Below are positions 5,515-11,453 of a stretch of DNA of 21,891 nt, piece by piece (positions within the stretch are counted from its first letter, which is position 1; each line of letters opens with the position of its first letter). The notes under the pieces were generated by a model. That model saw only the letters and a list, made by a program, of their open reading frames with translations, did no database searches and was not told the DNA's origin. Both the position numbers and the translations under genes were made by a program. The stretch comes from a virus: the IMG/VR virus record IMGVR_UViG_3300025652_000644, positions 1-21,891 of that record; one strand, written 5' to 3'.

Positions 5515-5515
5515 T

Positions 5516-5806
5516 ATGAAAGACTTAAATCAAATAGAAAAAAGACTAAAAAAATCTGCTGAAGAAGAACTAGAGCTAGTAGTAACTAGCTTCGCAAGAT
5601 CATTAGAATTTTTAGCAGACAGGTACGGTGGTGGTAGATGGTTCGATTTATCTGAAGACATAGTAAGTCACTCACATCACTCATCGTCTTGTATGAATCA
5701 TTATAGATTTAAAGAAGCTTTATTGAAATCACTAAAAAAGTCTTATGTTGAGGCAATGGTAGCTAAAAAATCAAAAGAATTAATTGAAAAACTAGAGCTA
5801 ATATGA
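5516..5806 (+). CDS. unknown 96-aa protein with His-rich loop
   Basis: A 96-residue, largely helical protein with a charged N-terminal coiled segment (KRLKKSAEEELELVVTSFAR), a central GGGRWFDLSED turn and a striking SHSHHSSSCMNHYRF loop that could bind a metal. The C-terminal third is a Lys/Glu-rich helix. The stop overlaps the next start as ATGA. I do not recognise a family. The His/Cys loop is the only feature suggesting a cofactor, and nothing identifies a reaction. Confidence 0.65.
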   Translation: MKDLNQIEKRLKKSAEEELELVVTSFARSLEFLADRYGGGRWFDLSEDIVSHSHHSSSCMNHYRFKEALLKSLKKSYVEAMVAKKSKELIEKLELI

Positions 5807-5979
5807 AACTAACTTGGGAAGAAATTAAAGATATTGCTAACCGTTTAGACGAGATAATAGGTGACAACTTTCACGACGCTATGTGGAACACTATAAGCGA
5901 AAGAGATATTGACTATGACTTTGAAGTAAGTGACGAAGATATACTATCAATTAAAGAACAATTAAAAAGAATATTATAA
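5803..5979 (+). CDS. unknown 58-aa acidic protein
   Basis: A 58-residue acidic product (MKLTWEEIKDIANRLDEIIG at the start), probably two or three helices, with a DIDYDFEVSDEDI acidic stretch. Its start overlaps the previous stop (ATGA) and its own stop overlaps the next start (TAATG), so it is locked into a translationally coupled run. That context is the main support. No family or function recognised. Confidence 0.65.
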   Translation: MKLTWEEIKDIANRLDEIIGDNFHDAMWNTISERDIDYDFEVSDEDILSIKEQLKRIL

Positions 5980-6164
5980 TGAAGATGCAATTAAAAGTAA
6001 ACAGAATATCCGCTACGATGTTAGATAAACTATCAGACGTATGCGAATGGGAACTCGATGGTGATCACATCATAGAAGACGGCGACGAGTTTACTGCTAT
6101 ACACACCGAGCTTATGCACCGTGTAATTAGCCGTATGTATCAAGATATAAACTTAGGTAGATAA
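5979..6164 (+). CDS. unknown 61-aa protein
   Basis: A 61-residue product starting MKMQLKVNRISATMLDKLSD, with a WELDGDHIIEDGDEF acidic middle and a HRVISRMYQDI helix at the end. It is the last gene of the coupled run from motif copy 8 before the structured non-coding region at 6165-6406. Start M3 is possible. No family recognised. Confidence 0.6.
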   Translation: MKMQLKVNRISATMLDKLSDVCEWELDGDHIIEDGDEFTAIHTELMHRVISRMYQDINLGR

Positions 6165-6184
6165 ACTAGACTAGTAGCTTAATT

Positions 6185-6385
6185 AGACGCATAGGAACTC
6201 AGGGAGGAGATACGTGTGTACATAAGCAAATTGCTAGTTACTAAGTGAAAGAGCTACGATGAAATACACGTAAACTCGACTAGCTGGTAATACGCTCAGC
6301 GAATAAATAACAATGGTAAATGACTGAGTAAGACGTGTATGGTAATGAAGATAATTTCAAGTGGGTTCGATTCCCACCGCGTCAC
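6185..6385 (+). ncRNA. structured non-coding RNA with tRNA-like T-arm (identity unknown)
   Basis: No reading frame crosses this gap (6165-6406). Its 3' end carries a perfect T-arm: GTGGG (6361-6365), loop TTCGATT, CCCAC (6373-6377). The next seven bases sit where a tRNA acceptor strand would be, and GCGTC (6379-6383) pairs with GACGC (6186-6190) about 190 bases upstream. In exact tRNA register the outer and inner acceptor positions are mismatched. A possible variable arm TGAA/TTCA (6346-6349, 6356-6359) precedes the T-arm. Inside, ATACACGT (6264-6271) pairs with ACGTGTAT (6333-6340), GCTAGT (6233-6238) with ACTAGC (6279-6284), and CTCAG (6295-6299) with CTGAG (6324-6328). TACGTGT (6211-6217) competes for the ACACGTA strand. 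No ordinary D-arm or anticodon arm is evident and no CCA is encoded. Options are an interrupted or decayed tRNA, a reduced tmRNA-like molecule, a tRNA-mimic, or an attachment-site remnant carrying a host tRNA 3' end. Confidence 0.5.
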
Positions 6386-6406
6386 TAACTAATTAAATTA
6401 AAAGTT

Positions 6407-6670
6407 ATGAGTAAAAAAGTAAATGGCTGGAGTAACTATGCCACGTGGAGAATTCACGCAGAAATACTTGGTAATATAGAGTTTGACTATGTAGTTCAGC
6501 CAAGCGAATTAAAAGAAATAGTTGAAGATTGTGTGTTTAGAAACCCAAACACCTGCAGTACACCTTACTTAATAGAAGATTATGCGAGAGCATTTTTAGC
6601 TGAAGTAGAATATATCGAGTTAGCTACAGCGTATAACGAAGATTACAAACAAAATACGATCACCGTATGA
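6407..6670 (+). CDS. conserved phage protein with N-terminal GWSNYATW motif
   Basis: An 87-residue protein starting MSKKVNGWSNYATWRIHAEI. An N-terminal GW-(S/T)-N-(Y/W)-x-TW motif is a recurring signature in small phage and plasmid proteins of unknown function; that is recalled family knowledge, not a search. The middle is acidic (KEIVEDC) and the C-terminal helix contains YARAFLAEVEYIELA. It begins 21 bases after the tRNA-like element without its own promoter motif. Its last codons and TGA stop fall inside promoter motif copy 9. Function unknown. Confidence 0.7.
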   Translation: MSKKVNGWSNYATWRIHAEILGNIEFDYVVQPSELKEIVEDCVFRNPNTCSTPYLIEDYARAFLAEVEYIELATAYNEDYKQNTITV

Positions 6671-6685
6671 TAATATATATGTAAC
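6643..6685 (+). promoter_or_regulatory. bipartite promoter-like motif, copy 9
   Basis: Left box TTACAAACAAAATACG (6643-6658), 10-base spacer, right box GATAATATATATGTAAC (6669-6685). The upstream gene reads through the left box and stops with TGA at 6668-6670, at the edge of the right box. The next start codon is 16 bases downstream. Confidence 0.75.
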
Positions 6686-6701
6686 AAATAAAAATAAAAC
6701 A

Positions 6702-6944
6702 ATGAAAAACTTACTAGAAAGACTAAAGCCAGAAATAAGATTAAAACTAGAATCAAACAGAGATAGATATGCATCAAGCGTTGATAGAATATTTGTAAAA
6801 CTAAGCAGTGAATTATTTTACGATAATCTTTCAATGAGTACTATCGGTAGTATATACACATTCGCTGAAGTAGATTTAATAAAAACAAGTGTATGGGATC
6901 TAAAATACGGCGATAATATTTTAAACTTAGAAGATGATGACTAA
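6702..6944 (+). CDS. unknown 80-aa protein
   Basis: An 80-residue protein starting MKNLLERLKPEIRLKLESNR, helical in its first half and ending in an acidic NLEDDD tail. No recognised motif or membrane segment. Its last codons overlap the start of the next gene by about 11 bases. It is the first gene after promoter motif copy 9 in a three-gene run. Function unknown; the acidic tail could contact a partner protein. Confidence 0.65.
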   Translation: MKNLLERLKPEIRLKLESNRDRYASSVDRIFVKLSSELFYDNLSMSTIGSIYTFAEVDLIKTSVWDLKYGDNILNLEDDD

Positions 6945-7155
6945 ATATGAAATACAAGACAGAGCTAGCAATAAAGCTTTTGCTAAAATCTCGATGTTAA
7001 AAATAGAGATCGATCAACTGTCATACGACATAAAACATAAGTTAACTGGTCCAATCACTATGAACGAACTAGAGTTACTACTATCAAGTACAGAAAAAGA
7101 GCTACAAGTGTGGCAATATATAACAGAATCAATAGAAAAATCAAATAAAGAATAA
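6934..7155 (+). CDS. unknown 73-aa coiled-coil-like protein
   Basis: A 73-residue protein starting MMTKYEIQDRASNKAFAKIS, with long helical, heptad-compatible stretches (SMLKIEIDQLSYDIKHKL; LELLLSSTEKELQVWQYI). Start 6937 is equally possible because two ATGs are adjacent. It overlaps the gene before it and lies 3 bases ahead of another coiled-coil protein, so the pair may form a complex. Function unknown. Confidence 0.65.
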   Translation: MMTKYEIQDRASNKAFAKISMLKIEIDQLSYDIKHKLTGPITMNELELLLSSTEKELQVWQYITESIEKSNKE

Positions 7156-7158
7156 ATT

Positions 7159-7512
7159 ATGGAAGCACAATCATTAGAAAACAGAATTGAAACACTAGAA
7201 ACAATGTTAGCACAAGCTAAACAAGACGCAAATCAAATGACCAAAGAGTTGTCATTAGCAAAAATCGCGCTAGAAAAAATTAATCTACCTAAAATAACCA
7301 AGGAAACTGTAGATGAAATCAGAGAAGCTATTACTCAAACAATTAGCAACTATGACTTCGATAGATCAGACTCTTATTCTTATGAGTTAGAAATTGATTA
7401 TGACAATAGAATACAGTTAGGTAGTATTGAGTTTGACGCAGCTGATGACCTTGCTGAATATATATCAGACAGTGTTGAAGAGCTATTCAATATAATTGAT
7501 GACGAAGAATAG
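7159..7512 (+). CDS. coiled-coil protein of unknown function, 117 aa
   Basis: A 117-residue acidic protein. Residues 3-45 form a clear coiled coil (ENRIETLETMLAQAKQDANQ, continuing with Leu/Ile heptads). A second half carries acidic, Tyr-rich segments (YDFDRSDSYSYELEIDYDN) and an AADDLAEYISDSVEELF helix. It is the last gene of the run from motif copy 9 and stops directly before the left box of copy 10. It could be a scaffold or an inhibitor protein; no family is recognised. Confidence 0.7.
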   Translation: MEAQSLENRIETLETMLAQAKQDANQMTKELSLAKIALEKINLPKITKETVDEIREAITQTISNYDFDRSDSYSYELEIDYDNRIQLGSIEFDAADDLAEYISDSVEELFNIIDDEE

Positions 7513-7555
7513 TTACAAAAATAATACGACACAAGTAAGATAATATATTAAAATA
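7513..7555 (+). promoter_or_regulatory. bipartite promoter-like motif, copy 10
   Basis: Left box TTACAAAAATAATACG (7513-7528), 10-base spacer, right box beginning GATAATATATTAAAA (7539 onward) without the terminal TGTAAC. The preceding TAG stop abuts the left box. The Gp88-like gene starts 7 bases after the motif window ends. Confidence 0.65.
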
Positions 7556-7562
7556 ATACATC

Positions 7563-8168
7563 ATGAATTTACTAACTCAAAACTCAAAATTAAAAAAGAC
7601 ATCTAAATCGCTAGGTGTCCGTGTATTCAACTTTGGTATACCAGCTTATAAGTCCGCATCAGGCAAACTAACATGCCCTATGGCAGATGCTTGTGTCAAA
7701 TTTTGTTATGCTAAAAAAGGTGCATACATCTGGTCTAATGTACAACCAGCATTCGAAAAGCGTTATCAATTATCTAAGACAGATGACTTTGTTAATAAAA
7801 TGTACTCAGAAATAGTTAAAAAGAAACCAGACTATGTAAGGGTACACGACTCTGGCGACTATTATTCTAAAAAATACCTAAACAAATGGATCGACATTGC
7901 CTTATTATTTCCAGAAGTTAAGTTTTACAGCTATACCAATATGGTCGAGATGATGCTATACACGTCTCTACCTAGTAACTTCGACATCATATTCAGCGAT
8001 TCAGGCAAACAAAAGCATATGATAGACAAAATACAACACAGGCATACTAAAATATTCTCTAGCAAGGCAGAATTAGATGACGCAGGCTATATTGATGCAT
8101 CTTCTATCGATCTTATGGCAACAAAATGGTTTAATAAAACAAATAAAGTAGGACTAATTATACACTAA
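7563..8168 (+). CDS. Gp88-like phage protein with Cys cluster
   Basis: A 201-residue protein resembling the phage 'gene product 88' family, from memory of the pattern. Residues about 39-51 read CPMADACVKFCYAKKG, a C-x5-C-x3-C-Y-A cluster. These are followed by an aromatic region (YIWSNVQPAF), then RVHDSGDYYSKKYLNKW at about residues 92-108, then FYSYTN. The Cys spacing and the following strand-helix repeats recall iron-sulfur or radical-SAM-like TIM-barrel proteins, but the canonical C-x3-C-x2-C is not exact and the reaction is unknown. It leads the transcript from motif copy 10 and is followed by two small genes. The family call is good; the function is not. Confidence 0.7.
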   Translation: MNLLTQNSKLKKTSKSLGVRVFNFGIPAYKSASGKLTCPMADACVKFCYAKKGAYIWSNVQPAFEKRYQLSKTDDFVNKMYSEIVKKKPDYVRVHDSGDYYSKKYLNKWIDIALLFPEVKFYSYTNMVEMMLYTSLPSNFDIIFSDSGKQKHMIDKIQHRHTKIFSSKAELDDAGYIDASSIDLMATKWFNKTNKVGLIIH

Positions 8169-8169
8169 T

Positions 8170-8352
8170 ATGGAAAGTATGACAGATAAAATAGAACCAC
8201 TAAGAATAACTATTGAGTTTTACAATAAAAAAATATCTACAGAGGTTGATCATTCTGATCTAACACTTGAAGATTTACATGGTATGTGGATAGAGATAGT
8301 AAGAGCCATGGGATATAATGATAGTACTATAAAAGAACAATACGAAGAATAA
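8170..8352 (+). CDS. unknown 60-aa protein
   Basis: A 60-residue protein starting MESMTDKIEPLRITIEFYNK, with a beta strand followed by a helix (DLTLEDLHGMWIEIVRAMGY) and an acidic end. Small phage proteins with a 'DLT-L-E-L...MGY' helix are common and unassigned. It joins the Gp88-like gene by TAA-T-ATG. Start M4 (8179) is possible. Confidence 0.65.
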   Translation: MESMTDKIEPLRITIEFYNKKISTEVDHSDLTLEDLHGMWIEIVRAMGYNDSTIKEQYEE

Positions 8353-8357
8353 ACAAT

Positions 8358-8564
8358 ATGGAAAATCAAACATTACAACAGTTCAAAGATATGCAAAGAC
8401 GTAATATGCAAGAAGCTATTTCAAAAGGTAGGCTCGTAAATAGTGTAACTGGCTTTGAATGCAGCAGAATGCTTGACCGTAGCGTCATTATGAACGAAAA
8501 CAGAAGAATTAAAAAGAAATGGGCTAAATGGTCTAAAGAATCAGAACTTAAAGAACAAGAATAA
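8358..8564 (+). CDS. unknown 68-aa charged protein
   Basis: A 68-residue, strongly charged helical protein (MENQTLQQFKDMQRRNMQEA at the start, NENRRIKKKWAKWSKESEL near the end). It is the last gene before promoter motif copy 11 and follows the 60-residue gene by 5 bases. A reverse-strand frame of equal length covers the same bases but has no context. Function unknown; the basic C-terminal helix could bind nucleic acid. Confidence 0.6.
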   Translation: MENQTLQQFKDMQRRNMQEAISKGRLVNSVTGFECSRMLDRSVIMNENRRIKKKWAKWSKESELKEQE

Positions 8565-8580
8565 AATAACACGAGCGTGT

Positions 8581-8623
8581 TTACAAAAATAATACGTCCA
8601 GCGAACGATAATATAATAAATCA
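8581..8623 (+). promoter_or_regulatory. bipartite promoter-like motif, copy 11
   Basis: Left box TTACAAAAATAATACG (8581-8596), 10-base spacer, right box beginning GATAATATAATAAAT (8607 onward). It lies between a stop and the KTSC gene start at 8637. Its presence rejects an upstream in-frame ATG at 8577 as the true start. ACACGAGCGTGT just before it (8569-8580) is a small palindrome. Confidence 0.7.
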
Positions 8624-8636
8624 AATAAATATATAT

Positions 8637-8858
8637 ATGAGCACATTAACAGAAACAATTAAAGTAGATTCAGTAGCTATTAGTAAAGCTAAATTTAACA
8701 GGGACAATAGCACATTAACACTAAAGTTTAAAAACTTATCAGAGTATGATTACTTTGAAGTACCATTGCATGTGTTTAATGGCTTACGAGAAGCTAACTC
8801 AAAGGGTAGATATATAAACAAGTATGTAATCGGTGAGTATAAATTCAGAAAATACTAG
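8637..8858 (+). CDS. KTSC-domain protein
   Basis: A 73-residue protein starting MSTLTETIKVDSVAISKAKF. It fits the KTSC family: a strand pair of the type TLTLKFKNLSEYDYFEVPLHVF, an Ala/Glu helix, then SKGRYINKYV. KTSC domains are short, often follow enzymatic domains, and their biochemical role is not firmly known. The frame stays open upstream to 8577, but that start falls before promoter motif copy 11, so 8637 is chosen. The next gene follows the TAG stop by one base. Confidence 0.75.
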   Translation: MSTLTETIKVDSVAISKAKFNRDNSTLTLKFKNLSEYDYFEVPLHVFNGLREANSKGRYINKYVIGEYKFRKY

Positions 8859-8859
8859 T

Positions 8860-9123
8860 ATGACAGACAAAGATATTGAAAAATTAGCTAATAAGATAGC
8901 CGATATAATATTTAAAAGGCAAGAAGAATACGATGCTCAATTTCAAATCGACTTAAATAATCTCGCGGACGAAGGCCTTTTGTACAATTTTCCAACTTTA
9001 GATAAAAAATATTTATTACCAGAGTTAGAAGCAGAGCTAAAATCATGTATTGAAAAAGAGGATTATAAGCAAGCGGCTGTATTAGCAAATAAAATTAAAA
9101 AACTAAAAGATGAAAAAAGTTAA
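8860..9123 (+). CDS. small protein with C-terminal UVR-like motif
   Basis: An 87-residue protein starting MTDKDIEKLANKIADIIFKR. The last about 33 residues (LEAELKSCIEKEDYKQAAVL, then ANKIKKLKDE) match the UVR motif that mediates UvrB-UvrC contact and also occurs in McsA and ClpC-type partners. The N-terminal half is a charged helix followed by NLADEGLLYNFPTLDKKYLL. A phage mini-protein with only this motif could bind UvrB/UvrC or a Clp-type partner, but that is inference. An in-frame ATG at 8833 would overlap the KTSC gene, so 8860 is preferred. It overlaps the next gene by 14 bases. Confidence 0.65.
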   Translation: MTDKDIEKLANKIADIIFKRQEEYDAQFQIDLNNLADEGLLYNFPTLDKKYLLPELEAELKSCIEKEDYKQAAVLANKIKKLKDEKS

Positions 9124-9304
9124 TAAGTTTTTAAAAAAAGTATTCAGAAAAAGATTACATTTGTATAGACTTGAATCCTCAATAAGACGATTGAAGTACG
9201 ATATATTAAACGACGTGTTGTTGGATAATAAAATAAACAAAAACAAAGTTGATCTTTTTTATAAGTACAATAGACGTCTACATTTAATAAGATTATTTTA
9301 TTAA
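9110..9304 (+). CDS. unknown 64-aa very basic protein
   Basis: A 64-residue protein starting MKKVNKFLKKVFRKRLHLYR, dominated by Lys, Arg, Leu and Tyr, with a repeated RLHL motif near both ends (residues 15-18 and 56-59). It overlaps the UVR-motif gene by 14 bases. The composition suggests an amphipathic, membrane-active or nucleic-acid-binding peptide. It could also be a fortuitous frame, as AT-rich DNA favours Lys and Tyr; overlap and position give moderate support. Confidence 0.5.
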   Translation: MKKVNKFLKKVFRKRLHLYRLESSIRRLKYDILNDVLLDNKINKNKVDLFYKYNRRLHLIRLFY

Positions 9305-9333
9305 TAGTTTAATTTTTTTTATAAAAAAAATAT

Positions 9334-9459
9334 ATGGGTAAATCAAGTAAAAGATTCATTGAAATGCAACAAGAATTAATGATGAATCAAGATGAAGTAA
9401 ATGAGTTGCATGTAATATATGAAACATTAACGTACCAGGACTGTGACAATAGGGCCTAG
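9334..9459 (+). CDS. unknown 41-aa mini-protein
   Basis: A 41-residue frame starting MGKSSKRFIEMQQELMMNQD behind an A/T-rich leader. It is helical with a Met/Gln/Glu-rich centre. Its last codons (CDNRA, stop) lie inside inverted-repeat copy 3, so the repeat supplies its C-terminus. This, and the regular leader, suggest it is real. Function unknown. Confidence 0.5.
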   Translation: MGKSSKRFIEMQQELMMNQDEVNELHVIYETLTYQDCDNRA

Positions 9460-9486
9460 TATATACTAATAAGGGGCTAATGTCAC
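9443..9486. repeat. inverted-repeat element, copy 3 of 3
   Basis: Arms GTGACAATAG (9443-9452) and CTAATGTCAC (9477-9486) match the other copies. The right-centre TAAGGGG is close to the reverse complement of the CCCCTTA seen in copies 1 and 2. The element contains the TAG stop of the upstream mini-gene and the ATG start (9480) plus an AAGGGG, SD-like stretch for the next gene. It could control translation of the HTH/sigma genes if it folds in RNA, or transcription if bound by a repressor. Confidence 0.7.
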
Positions 9487-10100
9487 ACGAACGAAATCTT
9501 AAATACTTTATAACACGTAGCATCGTATATAGAAGAGATCCTATCAATGATATACCGACTCAGGTTTATGACTGGGGAAGTTACTATGAAAACGGTACTT
9601 TTGAATGCTATAGTTTGTTTAGAAGTAAAGCTAAGATAACGACGTATAAAAGTTTAAAATGGCATTTGTTGGTTCTTTGGTATTTGAATCCTAATCTCGA
9701 CAAAAATAAATTTGAAAATTTATCAAAATATATCTGTGAAAAGTGCAATAACTTTGTTACATTCGATATAGACGAAAGAGTGTTATTAAATATTGTTAAA
9801 GAAGTAGAAGCATGTGATCTTGATAGACCACCAAAAAACAAGCTTAGAAAAATAATATTTAATGACTATAGCTTACTAACTCCAACAGAAAAAATGTCTA
9901 TAGTAGGCAGCATGATTGGAAAGTCTAAGAAAATAAACAAAGATGATATCTACCAATGTATGATAGATATTAATGACAATGGTAATAAAATTACCATAAG
10001 CAAAATAGCAGATATATTAAAGTGTTCATCAAGAACAATACACCGAGCTATGTGCGACAGCTTAAAGAGAGAAAAGGAAATTCTAAATAACCAACAATGA
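9480..10100 (+). CDS. HTH regulatory protein, upstream of sigma factor
   Basis: A 206-residue protein starting MSHERNLKYFITRSIVYRRD. The N-terminal half is aromatic-rich (VYDWGSYYENGTFECYSLF) with one YICEKCNNF CxxC pair near residue 84. Residues about 166-195 form a helix-turn-helix (ITISKIADILKCSSRTIHRA). The likely DNA-binding C-terminus and overlap with the sigma factor gene (ATGA) suggest a regulator, perhaps of the phage transcription programme. The start codon lies in the right arm of inverted-repeat copy 3, preceded by AAGGGG. The family is not recognised beyond the HTH. Confidence 0.65.
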   Translation: MSHERNLKYFITRSIVYRRDPINDIPTQVYDWGSYYENGTFECYSLFRSKAKITTYKSLKWHLLVLWYLNPNLDKNKFENLSKYICEKCNNFVTFDIDERVLLNIVKEVEACDLDRPPKNKLRKIIFNDYSLLTPTEKMSIVGSMIGKSKKINKDDIYQCMIDINDNGNKITISKIADILKCSSRTIHRAMCDSLKREKEILNNQQ

Positions 10101-10852
10101 AAAAGTATAACATTCAAAATTACATCCGATACAAGGAAGACGTGAAGAGATCTATGCCAGTAGATAAGCCTTACGTAGAGTACACGAGAAATCAATTAAT
10201 AGTTAAATTTATGCCATTAGTAGAAAACTTAGCAAGAAAGTTTCCAACATCACAACAAGCTTCAGGTATACTATCTATAGAAGATCTAATACAGATCGGT
10301 AACGAAGCTTTAATAAGAGCAGTTGACAAACTAGATATTGAAGTACTTAAGGTATCTGAAGATGTTGAGAAAACTTTAAAGTCTTTTCTTAGTAAAAGAA
10401 TTAAAGGAGCTATAAGAAGACGTGTTGATATGCACAGAGGTAATATGAGAATACCAGAGCATAAAATAAATGAGATACGTAGTAATCCTCAAGATAAAAA
10501 AATGGTTGCAATGTTCTTTAATAGTATGTTCTTAAGTGTTGACGAACAAGTTAACAACGATGAAAATGAATCGGCTGTTTTCCAGATCCCAGACGAATCA
10601 GAACCTTACAATATACAGTTATTAAATCTGTATTTAGAAAGCCTTCTTAAAAAGCATCTAAATGACAAAGAATACGAGGTAGTAAGACTATCTTATGGTC
10701 TTGATTGCGATAAGCATTCAGCCAAGGAAATAGCAAGTCTATTAAACATAGAAGGAGTTAGCAGTTATGTACGTGTAAGCGAGATAAAAAAGCAAGCAGT
10801 TAACAAACTAATAGAAAGTGTTGATCACTCTCAAGTGATTGACTTCCTTTAA
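10097..10852 (+). CDS. phage-encoded sigma-70 family RNA polymerase sigma factor
   Basis: A 251-residue protein with sigma-70 family architecture. Region 2 lies around residues 35-75 (LVENLARKFPTSQQASGILS, then IEDLIQIGNEALIRAVDKLD), including the typical DLIQ-G-AL-RA pattern. Basic segments (LSKRIKGAIRRRVD) follow. Region 4 lies near residues 190-240 (LNDKEYEVVRLSYGLDCDKH, then SAKEIASLLNIEGVSSYVRV, SEIKKQAVNKL), a HTH for -35-type recognition. It would direct host RNA polymerase to phage promoters, and the repeated bipartite motif is the obvious candidate target. It is overlapped by the HTH gene upstream (ATGA). No region 1.1 is present. Confidence 0.85.
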   Translation: MKKYNIQNYIRYKEDVKRSMPVDKPYVEYTRNQLIVKFMPLVENLARKFPTSQQASGILSIEDLIQIGNEALIRAVDKLDIEVLKVSEDVEKTLKSFLSKRIKGAIRRRVDMHRGNMRIPEHKINEIRSNPQDKKMVAMFFNSMFLSVDEQVNNDENESAVFQIPDESEPYNIQLLNLYLESLLKKHLNDKEYEVVRLSYGLDCDKHSAKEIASLLNIEGVSSYVRVSEIKKQAVNKLIESVDHSQVIDFL

Positions 10853-10928
10853 GTTAGATGATTAAAATGGCCTAAAAACCATGTAATATATGTGATTATA
10901 ATAATAAGCAAATTTTAAAAACAAACGA

Positions 10929-11453
10929 ATGATATTAAACGAGAAATTAGCTACTATCCAAACAAAGTTTAAATCTAAAAAGTCTAGATTTAACTCCTTC
11001 GGTAAATACAACTTCAGATCCGCCGAAGACATTCTTGAAGCAACAAAGCCCTATTTATTAGAACTAGGAGTCTCAGTCGTTATTAGTGAACAACTAATAT
11101 CAACGGATCCATTTCCAATACTAGAGTCAAAAGCTACAGTAACTGATGGCAAAGATGCTATACACGCGACTGCTATTGTCGGTATTGATCTTGATCAGAA
11201 AGGTATGCAAATGCCACAAAAGTTTGGTAGTGCTTCCAGTTATGGAAAAAAGTACGCTCTTGGAAATTTATTTCTAATTGATGACACGCAGGACAGTGAC
11301 GCTGCTAACAGTCACGGTAAATCAAAAGCAGTAAAGCCTAAGTTAGAAGGCCAAGCATTAGTTAAAGCTAAAGAGTTTATAGCTAAAGGCGGTAGTATCG
11401 ATGCTATTAAAGGTAAATACGATATTCCTCCTGCTGTTTTAAAAACATTGTAG
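10929..11453 (+). CDS. ERF-family single-strand annealing recombinase
   Basis: A 174-residue protein with the hallmarks of the ERF superfamily of phage annealing proteins. Near the N-terminus it has FGKYNFRSAEDILEATKPYL, where ERF proteins carry F-K-Y-(A/V)-(S/T)-xxDI...PLL. At about residues 98-120 it has GSASSYGKKYALGNLFLIDD, then TQDSDA, the G-A-x-SY-x-(R/K)-(R/K)-YAL signature. The C-terminal third (KGGSIDAIKGKYDIPPAVLK) is a small helical tail. ERF proteins form rings that anneal single strands during phage DNA circularisation and recombination. The adjoining exonuclease is the expected partner, only one base away. Confidence 0.9.
   Translation: MILNEKLATIQTKFKSKKSRFNSFGKYNFRSAEDILEATKPYLLELGVSVVISEQLISTDPFPILESKATVTDGKDAIHATAIVGIDLDQKGMQMPQKFGSASSYGKKYALGNLFLIDDTQDSDAANSHGKSKAVKPKLEGQALVKAKEFIAKGGSIDAIKGKYDIPPAVLKTL

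Noticed and set aside
6165-6406. Canonical tmRNA or ordinary tRNA gene
   Set aside because: No acceptor, D-arm and anticodon arm in standard order, no CCA, a C at the discriminator position, and no tmRNA 5' signature or Ala-type tag frame. Only the T-arm and part of an acceptor helix are convincing.
8577-8636. Upstream in-frame start of the KTSC gene
   Set aside because: It would place promoter motif copy 11 inside the coding region and add residues unlike the family. The ATG at 8637 after the motif fits the other genes.
1679-9486. CRISPR array or tandem repeat interpretation of the repeated elements
   Set aside because: The promoter motifs and inverted repeats are widely and unevenly spaced with genes between them, there are no uniform spacers, and no cas gene is present.
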